This document shows, in pieces, positions 57,401-64,000 of a stretch of 64,000 bases of DNA (positions are counted from its first letter, which is position 1; every line of letters begins with the position of its first letter). The notes beneath the pieces were generated by a model. That model ran no database searches, had not been told where the DNA came from, and saw only the letters and a list, made by a program, of their open reading frames with translations. The translations under genes were made by a program, and so were the position numbers. The stretch comes from Toxotes chatareus. Its lineage: Eukaryota > Chordata > Actinopteri > Toxotidae. The stretch lies in assembly GCA_016801885.1 (NCBI GenBank), contig CM028888.1, forward strand, positions 1,224,501-1,288,500, given 5' to 3'.

Positions 57401-60109
57401 TGCTGAACTGACACGACATGTGCTGAGGAGGGAATTACATATTTCCATTATTAGTAGATAAGGATAAGGTGTAATCAGGAAAGTACGTCAGTAGTAATAT
57501 TGAGTGTTTATAAAATTAACGCCTTTTCTTTACAAGTCTTTGCTCTTATCTTTGATTTGTCTTATCTTTATCGTTTATCGATGACACGATCACTCATTTC
57601 AGGAACAGTGCTGTGCAGTAGGCATGCAGGCGCTGAGACTCCCTCTGCTGTTGCCCTTGTTGGAATTTGCCCCGTTTCACAGCATGTGGTCTGAAACCAA
57701 CACGTTAAAGTGAAAATGTCGCTTGACCCGATGCAGGTTATTTAGAGACCTGAGAGCAGTAAACTGCTGCTTATCGCGTCAGTTATTGCCTCAGCATTAT
57801 CACACATTCCGCTCCATCATTAAACACTAACACCTCTATAAAGGCACCAATGGAACAACAGCTCAGGAATGTGGGTTTGAGAGGAAACGCCCCGTCTACC
57901 TGACCTACTTCTACACATCAGAATATGAAGCGGGCTCCTCTGAAGGCGTAGCGGGGATAAGCGGCCGTCAGTCGGGAATGCTGATTGGAAAAGGAAACCC
58001 GTTCCTCCATTTTTCTTTTTTTTCTCTTGTTGGCGATTTTGTTTTTGAAATTCAGCACACTGGAACGCCGACATGCCGATGTGCCGTCGATGTTGAATTG
58101 AACAGGAATGTCCGGCCTGTTTGTCTTGCCCCACGCGGCACAGTGAGAGTGTGAGGAGGATTAAAGAGTAGCTGAGGCAGAGTGGCTGGACGGCATTCCT
58201 CCGTGACTTTCCTCTCCTGTTACAGTCATCACACCAATTCAACAACCAATCGCTGTTTGCAGAAATACGAACGGGCTTAGGCTGGAATGCAGCCACACAC
58301 TCAGCCCCTGATAAGATTTCACCAAACACAGAGCACAGAGCGTTTCCTCGTGTTTTCTGATGTGACAAAGTTATACACAGTGGGACAAAAGTATGTGGAC
58401 ACCTCTCTACACACAGCATACTACTGCGGCTGCTTTGGGTCTCTGTCTGTTGATGTTCCAATGTTTTAGACCAGTGGTCCCAAACCTGTGGGGCGAGACC
58501 CACACAAAGGCCCCTTTATAGGAATCAGTGGGGTCACGATGATTATGGGCACAAAAAAAGAAGACCTGCGACGCAAACCTATGCTGTTCTTTCCAGATGT
58601 TCCTTTAATATTTGCCATTTTTCTTCTGAATTGCTGTTACTGGGTCATTTAACTGGTAACGACTGGGAGACACATAGAGGCAGTGGTGAGGGTTCCTGTT
58701 TTGGTTTTTTTCCCAGTTTGATGTGGAAGAATCTCACTGGTCTGCACAGAGTCCTGATCTCAACCCCATCCAAGGCCTTTGGGACGGACCCAGTTTTATG
58801 GAAGAGCAATACTAGAAACATTTTAAGAGAGAAATATTTTTTAAAATACCGTTATCTTATTTCTTTGTTATCAGCCTTTAAAATTCAGTATCAGCTGGGG
58901 CTTTAGTGTCCACATACCTTTGGCCATATACTGTACGTTAGGCAAGATAAAGGGCAGCTCCCCCAGCCGTACCTGACAGTCCAATAAAAACTCAAATTTA
59001 AAATGCACAGTATAATGTTTCATTTCAGTGTAGCTTTAATTGGTACGACAGTAGTTAATGAAATACTTCAGCCTTCGTCAGTATCTGTTAAATGTCTCTG
59101 TTGTAGTAAAACAATCATTTTGATTTTTAAAAAATACCATCGCACCGTTTTCATTGAGCATAAGTCCGTGTTAGAGAAGAGCTCAGAGAGGATTAGTCGT
59201 TCTCTGCCTGTTACAGACTCTCTCCCTCCCTCACTTCCTCATTCTCTCTGTACCTTGTTTTCTCCCTCTGTGTGTCTCTTTCTGTCAGAGCCTCCCCCTC
59301 TTCCCTCTCTGAAGAATGTGGAAGGACCTGTTTTTCGGATGCATGCATGACTTGCTGATGACAGGGTTTACATAGCTGCTGCTGCCTCTGATGGTTGGTT
59401 CCTGCAGCGTCTCCTCTGTCTGTGCTGAGTTTAAGCTTATTCCCTTATTGTCAGCCGGGGAAATTAATCTCTGCATTTTACCCACACACACACACATGCA
59501 CTGGAGACGCTGGGGCAGAGATCAGTGCCTTGCTCTGGGGGGACATGTCTCCTACATCACAACACATATTGTGCTTTGTGGTTCGAGGGATCGAACCGGC
59601 GACCCTTCGATCTCCGGCCTGTCCGAAGCTGCACTCTTTGCTTGCTGCGCCCAGTCTTCCCAGTCTTCCCACAGCTAAAAACAGGCTCAGATGTTTGTTA
59701 CCTGGAAGTTACAAGTTGAACAAACATTTGAGTTTGTACTCAATTTACCTTAAGACAACATCTGCTGTGCCTACAGGAAGTCCAGGTTTTGATGCCCTGG
59801 AACATGAGTTTCTGATCTTTGACTCATCAGTGAATGATGCAGTCTGAGAACATTATGGTCTGATGCTTGGCTGAAACTCTGCTGCAGCTCACGTTGTTCT
59901 GAATCATCATTCACTCTGACCTCCATCCCCTGTCTCTCTGTCTGCCTCCCTGCTCCCTCCCCCTCACCCTGACCTCCAGGATTGACCAGAAGGTGTCCAA
60001 CAGCCCGTATGGCTACAAGCTGCAGGAGGCGCAGGCCATCCTCAGCGAGGTCCGCTCCATCCGAGACGCCATCAGCTCTGGGGAGAAGGAGAAACAGGAG
60101 CTCATGCAG
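45166..60109 (+). CDS. wwc1: WWC1 / KIBRA, WW and C2 domain scaffold (5' part: coding exons 1-6)
   Basis: WWC1 (KIBRA) is a cytoplasmic, cortex-associated scaffold that activates the Hippo pathway by linking NF2/Merlin, SAV1 and LATS1/2. Exons: 45166-45284, 54936-55045, 55297-55500, 56341-56417, 56675-56754 and 59980-60109, giving 720 nt or 240 codons in frame. Seen: WW domain 1 (LPEGWEEARDF...TSWIDPRDR; W12, W34, P37) and WW domain 2 (LPVGWEEAYDP...STQLEDPR; W59), where the second tryptophan is Q80 as in human KIBRA. A long coiled coil runs from about 90 to 235 with YDPEILKAEIATAKSRVNKLKR, matching human WWC1. WWC2 and WWC3 differ there and start MPRR or MPWL. The C2 domain and aPKC-binding tail lie past the right edge. 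Intron 1 is 9.65 kb. No exon 7 was found before 64000. Confidence 0.93.
47225..47405 (+). mobile_element. Tc1/mariner-type transposon 5' fragment
   Basis: It begins ACACTTTATTAGAAACACCT then carries CCAATCATGTGGC, GTGCAGTGCAGGTC and ATGTTCACATCAAACATCAG with AATGGGGA. It ends around CTCAGTGCCTTTGACCGTGG, which encodes a relic of the SDFDRGMIVG start of the transposase helix-turn-helix. The layout matches, from memory, a DNA transposon common in fish and frogs. It is truncated soon after this point. Confidence 0.75.
48600..48800. other. CpG-bearing patch with ATAAAAG, possible solo LTR or alternative promoter
   Basis: GCGATAAAAGTTCCGGCTTC then TCGGCCGCGAGGATTCGCCG and CGTCTCAGTCTCGCGTTCG stand out from the A/T-rich intron. 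The AATAAA-like string followed by a CpG-rich stretch is reminiscent of the R-U5 part of an LTR. I could not find the LTR ends or a target duplication. Confidence 0.3.
49030..49054. repeat. (CA)n microsatellite
   Basis: 25 bases of CA repeat in wwc1 intron 1. Confidence 0.95.
49165..49198. repeat. C run followed by (CA)n
   Basis: Nine C residues and then about 25 bases of CA repeat with one CG interruption. Confidence 0.9.
50827..50848. promoter_or_regulatory. GATA palindrome adjoining a TEAD-like motif
   Basis: GGAATG (TEAD-type, 50827-50832) runs straight into GTTATCTGCCAGATAAC (50832-50848), a palindrome around one central base carrying two inverted AGATAA sites. It lies in wwc1 intron 1. 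Enhancer function is inferred from motifs only. Confidence 0.35.
51145..51189. repeat. (GT)22 microsatellite
   Basis: 45 bases of uninterrupted GT repeat, the longest in the window and likely polymorphic. Confidence 0.97.
52361..52391. repeat. (GTTT)n tetranucleotide repeat
   Basis: 31 bases of GTTT repeat in wwc1 intron 1. Confidence 0.95.
53860..54060 (+). repeat. Teleost dispersed repeat (TATCTCAGTAACTACTGGATGG type)
   Basis: GAAATATCTCAGTAACTACT, GGATGGAGTGTTATAAAGTT, TTGTACAGACATTCGTGGTC and CCCAGATCATGAATC occur in order, then GGTGATCCTCTGACTTTTA and CACCAGCAGGTCAAAGTTTT. This order matches, from memory, a repeat found very often in fish introns. Non-coding. Confidence 0.65.
54394..54423. 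repeat. (CA)15 microsatellite
   Basis: 30 bases of CA repeat in wwc1 intron 1. Confidence 0.95.
54936..55045 (+). CDS. wwc1: wwc1 coding exon 2 (inter-WW linker and WW domain 2)
   Basis: The acceptor is TTTTCTTCAG and the donor ACCA|GTGAGT. It encodes QTKPLTFADCIGDELPVGWE then EAYDPVIGAYYVDHNT. Human WWC1 has TKPLTFADCISDELPLGWEE. Confidence 0.95.
55297..55500 (+). CDS. wwc1: wwc1 coding exon 3 (end of WW2, start of coiled coil)
   Basis: The acceptor is CTTCCTCCAG and the donor AGTC|GTGAGT. It encodes KSTQLEDPRAQWQREQEAML, then heptad-rich LSAQKEIYQVKEQRLRLAQQ and EYRQLNDAW. G/C-rich compared with the flanking introns. Confidence 0.95.
55501..56340 (+). other. wwc1 intron 3
   Basis: 840 bases between exons 3 and 4. 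A pyrimidine-rich stretch precedes the acceptor. Nothing else recognised. Intron 2 (55046-55296) and intron 4 (56418-56674) are shorter than 300 bases. Confidence 0.85.
56341..56417 (+). CDS. wwc1: wwc1 coding exon 4
   Basis: The acceptor is CTTTTCTGCAG and the donor CGG|GTAAGA. It encodes LNSRSSSSSKYDPEILKAEI then ATAKSR. The Ser run and YDPEILKAEI are shared by all WWC proteins, and ATAKSR is the WWC1 form. Confidence 0.95.
56675..56754 (+). CDS. wwc1: wwc1 coding exon 5 (coiled coil)
   Basis: The acceptor is TGTGCCTCAG and the donor AAAGA|GTAAGT. It encodes VNKLKRDLACMKQELQYKEQ then GFETLK, a strongly helical, heptad-rich stretch. Confidence 0.94.
58374..58935 (+). mobile_element. Tc1/mariner-type element with terminal inverted repeats, decayed transposase
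   Basis: Left end TACACAGTGGGACAAAAGTA then TGTGGACAC. The right end, reverse-complemented, is TACAGTATATGGCCAAAGGT then ATGTGGACAC, so the 562-bp element has inverted ends of about 28 bp and TA at both borders. Inside, around 58730-58795, one frame reads VEESHWSAQSPDLNPIQGLW, the SPDLNPIE.LWD block of Tc1-like transposases with the catalytic Glu changed to Gln. The remaining frame is broken. Inactive internal-deletion copy. Confidence 0.85.
59440..59660 (-). repeat. tRNA-related SINE-like or LINE-tail repeat
   Basis: On the minus strand it has GGTTCGATCCCTCGAACC, close to an RNA polymerase III B box (GGTTCGANNCC). It also carries CAGTGCCTTGCTCTGGGG and a CA run, the layout of a repeat frequent in fish genomes. 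The start (GGAAATTAATCTCTGCATTT) is shared with 21656-21690. Confidence 0.55.
59980..60109 (+). CDS. wwc1: wwc1 coding exon 6 (coiled coil)
   Basis: The acceptor is GACCTCCAG and the donor CAG|GTAAAA. It encodes IDQKVSNSPYGYKLQEAQAI then LSEVRSIRDAISSGEKEKQE and LMQ. It ends on a codon boundary at residue 240. Human continues SLAMLKDGF in the next exon, which I do not see before 64000. Confidence 0.94.
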
Positions 60110-60439
60110 GTAAAACTGGATTTTTCTTGTAGGAAACAGACAAAAACAAGTTATTTCAGTACTGGGGGGCGAGTGATGGGGGGGTATTACTCAGCCTGTG
60201 TCATCTGTGTTTGAGGGTCACGTGAGATTTTAACAGTGAGCCTGCTTTATGAACTGACCTGGGAGTTTTAAAGACGCGGCAAAGCTGCTCTGAGTTGATT
60301 TTTTGGGGATGTGTATGATCCAGTGTTTTTGGAGCGTGACACATAGAAGGGATTAAAGTCGGGTTATCTGAGCCTCCGCTGCTTCAGACTTGACCATTTC
60401 CGTTGTTTCAGTTTGTCTTTTGTGGATCCTCCATCTGTT

Positions 60440-61300
60440 TTTAGGAGAGAGAGAGAGAGAGTGCCTTTATTGTCATTATACGTAAGTACAACGAGATTAA
60501 GCCACCACCAGTATCAGTGCAAAAGCAGTGTAAAATAAGATAATAAAAGATCTGAAGTATAAAATAAAATATAAACTAAAATATTTACAAAATAAACAGA
60601 TGTGCACATGTATTGTTTATGTATTTAAGTATGGTGTGAAGAATATACGTATGTATAATATATATATATATATATATATTGCACATTAGTGTCGCATTCG
60701 GTATTGCACATTTTGGTATTACATTCAGTGTCAATTGCACATGTTGCGATAGTTAACAGAAAGTATTGCACATGAGTCCTTAGTGGCCGGAGTATTTCAG
60801 AAACGTCCCACTGGAGTTTAGGGCAGTTATAGCTTTTGGGAAGAAGCTATTTTTGAGTCTATTGGTTTTTGTCTTGATACACCTGTAGCGCCTCCCAGAG
60901 GGTAGCAGGTCAAACAGGTCAGAGCCAGGGTGGGAGCTGTCCTTGATAATGTTTGTGGCTCTGCTGAGGCAGCGGGTGTTGTAGATGTCCAACAGGGAGG
61001 GGAGAGGGCAGCCAATGATCTTCTGTGCTGTTTTCACGACCCTCTGTAGCCTCTCCCTGTCTGCTGCAGTGCAGCTGCCGTACCATACGGTGATGCAGTA
61101 TGTCAGCAGGCTCTCAATGGATGAGTGGTAGAAGGTCAGCAGCAGATTGGAGTTTAGCTTGTGCTTCCTGAGGACTCTCAGAAAGTGTAGCCGCTGCTGA
61201 GCCTTCTTGGTGATTGACGTGATGTTCTCTGACCAGGAGATGTCGGCCGAGATGATGACGCCAAGAGAGCAGTAATAAGATTGATGGACTACCACTTTAA
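60440..61300 (-). mobile_element. 5'-truncated CR1/L2/Rex1-type LINE, reverse transcriptase 3' end
   Basis: The minus-strand frame 61295-60780 encodes 171 residues of the C-terminal part of a non-LTR retrotransposon polyprotein: LGVIISADISWSENI, KKAQQRLHFLRVLRK, CITVWYGSCTAADRERLQRV then VKTAQKIIG, and LLPSGRRYRCIKTKTNRLKN then SFFPKAI. This order is typical of the CR1/L2/Rex1 group. The catalytic FADD motif and the endonuclease lie upstream and are missing. The 3' UTR has ATTGCAC repeats and a TA tract. It ends with an AATAAA and a CT-type tail at about 60445, so the 3' end looks intact. It is inserted antisense to wwc1. Confidence 0.88.
60656..60679. repeat. (TA)12 microsatellite inside the LINE 3' UTR
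   Basis: 24 bases of TA repeat between the LINE coding end and its 3' terminus. Confidence 0.93.
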
Positions 61301-63714
61301 GACCCGATAGCAGCTCTTTTAGTCCAGTTTATAGAATTTATGTCAGTAAAATACAGTATGAGTCAGACTGAGGTGTTAAAGGAGGTTTCACATAAAGTGT
61401 AAAAGTGATTGAAGCGAATTCAGGGACTGCCTTCATGAAGGATCACAAATTCTTCTGATCCTTCATCTCAATCCTCTAATCCTTGAACATAAAAGGAGTA
61501 AATTTACGTCCAAATTAGTTTTTGCGTGTAAAAGCTTAGCGTTGTGTAAAGGCTGCTGGTGCCAGGACGTTGAGTCGATCAGCTCCTTCACAGACAAAAG
61601 AAGAAGGAAACACGAGAGAGATAATCCACCGCCTGACATCTGATACCGAGAGCCGCGTGGATCATGTCAGAAATCACAGCAAGTCCTCGTCATCATGTTC
61701 TGCTACAGCTACAGATGTATTCTGTTTTGTTTTGAAGGAAAGTTTCACTGGTCCTTCCCTGGTTTAGGCCCTGCCGTGCTGGAGAGCACTTCAGCAGCTT
61801 CGCCTCGTCCTTCGGTTGAAGGACAGATTCGGCAGCTGTCAGGCGGCTGTGCCGCTCCACTGTGAGAGATCAGTATATTGCGTTGTGGAGTGTGGATGGA
61901 AGGTCGATGCATCACGTCAGTCGACCCAGGAGAAAGGCTTATTGTGTTCTTTAGAATAAAAGGTTGTTCTGTTCCTGAGCTTCTTTGATTGGTTCCCCTG
62001 ATGGCCAAACGTGACCTGTGTATTTTCCCGTCTGAGACGTATTTAACAGGTTTAAAATGGCCCCTAAATAGAATGAGATGTGCTGAAAACTGGTGGATAA
62101 CTTACCTCAGGATGAGCACGCAGCAGAGGTGATTTTAGAAGAGGAGAAAGAAAAGAAAATGAAAAGGAGACGAAGGAGCATAAGCAAGGAAAAGGAGGCA
62201 GATGGGCATCCGATGACTCTCAGGAGAGAGAGTGTACGCCTGCTAAAACACTTGGCATTATATTGCTGTGAGGAAAAAAAAAAGCCAGATGTACTAAAAG
62301 AGATTTAGTGAGTCAGAGAAGCTGAGGCTGCAGGGAGGCAGGTGGAGTTTTAGTGTCGTGCCTCAGTCATTGTGATGGCGGCCTGTCGAGCTCACTCTGG
62401 AGAGGATCAGTTTGAGGGGAGGTTTTTGGAAAGTGAAAACAATTTGTCTGACGGCAGCAACATTTTTCAGGGTTTCATTTCCTTTGTAGCTCACGTCAGT
62501 GCCTCTGAGCAGGGAGGTGAGGCTGAGTGAGGAGCTGCATCGCAGGCTGTTCGTCTTTGTTTCTGTCAGGTCTGATGTTTCAGGTCACCGGTCGTCTGAG
62601 ACGCCGTTGATCTGAGTTTGGAGGAGAATGTGAAGGTTGTGGGGCTGTTTATTCCTCAAACTATCAGATGAGTTCGTCATTAAGTCTCATGTCAGAAAAA
62701 CGTCCCAGAGCCCATGGTGATATCTTCATGCGTGTAGACGTGTTCGAGCATCAGTCCAAAGACATTTAATTTACATACAATAACATAACAATTTAAAACA
62801 GAGAAAAGCAGCAAATCCTCTCTGAAGGCTCTCAGAGTAGCTGCGTCACTCTGCTGTTTTCTGACAGACTCTCCATTTAGCTCTGTTTTTGTTCTGTGTC
62901 CTGTTTATGTCTGGTGGAAAATGCTGAGTCGACCTTTGAGATCAGGGAATCTGTAGGTCACCGTCGAACAAAAGGCCTTTGAGGATATTCAAAGTCTTAA
63001 GAGCATTTACAAAGGTCTGAACTTTGACTAGTTTAAAAATCATATGTGGACCTTAAATTAATTATTAGTGAATTACTGTTATTTTTAATTGGGTAATCGA
63101 TCCATCCTTTCTCCATATCCATACATTTATGGTGCTCATCCAGGTTCTGGTCTCTGTCTCTGTCCTTTATTGTGTGTGACAGCATTGCATTTCTGTGTTA
63201 ACTCATCCATATTTCCACCATGGCTGCAGTGTGTATTAAAGTTGCATCGCAGGCTGTACGAGTCTGCAGGGATGAGGGGTGCGATGCAGCAACTGCCAAA
63301 CAACTATTTATTGTTTCTAGTTGTTTGTTGATACATAATAAATCATCATTATAACTTCTCAAGTTTCAACATCATATGTTACAGTCCTATAAAACATTTT
63401 CATAAACCTAGCTGCAGAGGTGGGTGCTGCGCGGTGTATTAAACAGCTAAATATCAGCACTGTAACATTATTCCGTCACACACCCTCACACACCACATAT
63501 CGATTTAGAAACCAGGTCCTATCGTGGAAATCTGGCTGCAGGTTTGTTTGGCTCTCGCCGGTTTGGAAGCAGAGGAAGGAAAGTATGTTCAATAATACAT
63601 AATCTGCTCTGTGCTCTCGCCGCCGCCTCCCTCTCTCTCTCTCCCATCTCTCCCATCTCTCCCCCCTCCCTCCCCCTTACCATCTGCATCTGACAGCTCA
63701 GTCTGTGGCCTGTG

Positions 63715-63734
63715 AGTGTGTGTGTGTGTGTGTG
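63715..63734. repeat. (GT)n microsatellite next to a CT-rich tract
   Basis: GT repeat following a CT/CCTC-rich stretch (63620-63680) near the right edge. Confidence 0.9.
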
Positions 63735-64000
63735 CTGTATGTATGTATCTGCATGTAAACAGGTCAGTTTCTAAAAATGTTAGTTGGCTGAGTCTGAGTC
63801 GCCCTCAGTCGTTAAACTTAACGAGCAGTAGCGAGTGCTTGGGAGGGGACGTCAGGTCCAATCACATTTACTAATGCACATATAACACTGGACCGTGCTG
63901 GACTGTCCCTTAAATGTAGAACGTGCGGCTTCACTCTGAAACTATCAAAGAAAGTGAAGTGGAAAATTCTGTTTCCAAATCTGCAAGCAGCTGCTTCGCT

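Larger units (their letters stand above)
56755..59979 (+). other. wwc1 intron 5
   Basis: 3.2 kb. It contains a near-complete non-autonomous Tc1/mariner-type element (58374-58935) and a tRNA-related repeat (59440-59660). A 227-codon minus-strand frame (58503-57820) resembles nothing and partly overlaps the transposon. Confidence 0.8.
60110..64000 (+). other. wwc1 intron 6 (partial, runs off the right edge)
   Basis: 3.9 kb without a recognisable exon. I looked for the next WWC1 block (SLAMLKDGFRTDR-like) and did not find it. It holds a 5'-truncated LINE at 60440-61300 and CT/GT repeats near 63630-63735. The rest is A/T-rich. Confidence 0.75.

Noticed and set aside
57820..58503. 227-codon minus-strand frame, the longest in the window
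   Set aside because: It lies in wwc1 intron 5, overlaps the left end of a Tc1-type transposon and resembles no family. A chance frame is more likely than a nested gene.

Overview
This window is a vertebrate nuclear chromosome segment, almost certainly from a ray-finned (teleost, probably percomorph) fish. Coding exons are small, have GT-AG introns and make up only a few per cent of the DNA. The rest is A/T-leaning intron and intergenic sequence with many microsatellites, two minisatellites, relics of Tc1/mariner transposons and a CR1/L2/Rex1-type LINE. Several dispersed repeats are ones I know as common in teleost genomes. There are no operons, Shine-Dalgarno sites or CRISPR arrays. Open reading frames that are not exons look like chance.

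Four protein-coding genes can be reconstructed exon by exon. (1) GRK6, a G-protein-coupled receptor kinase, lies on the minus strand. Only its first two coding exons (16385-16334 and 8822-8727) are inside, and it runs off the left edge. (2) NOP16, a nucleolar 60S assembly factor, lies on the plus strand and is complete: five exons, 18008-24270, 177 codons plus stop. (3) ARL10, an atypical membrane-anchored ARF-like GTPase, lies on the minus strand and is complete: four exons, 41641-29469, 223 codons plus stop. (4) WWC1 (KIBRA), a WW-domain Hippo-pathway scaffold, lies on the plus strand. Its first six coding exons (45166-60109, 240 codons) are inside and it runs off the right edge. In every gene the exon phases join without a frame break.

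The layout is two divergent promoter pairs around one convergent pair. GRK6 and NOP16 are head to head, 1.6 kb apart between start codons. NOP16 and ARL10 are tail to tail, 5.2 kb apart. ARL10 and WWC1 are head to head, 3.5 kb apart. From memory, the human orthologues all lie on chromosome 5q34-q35 and ARL10/NOP16 are also adjacent and convergent there. In human, however, WWC1 and GRK6 are megabases away, so this fish block looks like a compacted or rearranged version of the human one. The four products act in separate processes (receptor desensitisation, ribosome assembly, small GTPase function, Hippo signalling), and nothing in the sequence ties them into one pathway.

The most unusual DNA is non-coding. 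NOP16 intron 1 holds a very regular 38-bp minisatellite arranged as a four-unit higher-order repeat. GRK6 intron 2 holds a 0.95-kb G-rich 22-bp minisatellite. The ARL10-WWC1 intergenic region has a CTCF-like motif beside a Tc1 relic. ARL10 intron 1 has a long near-perfect hairpin, and WWC1 has an upstream ORF overlapping its start codon. I did not find a convincing new protein system here.
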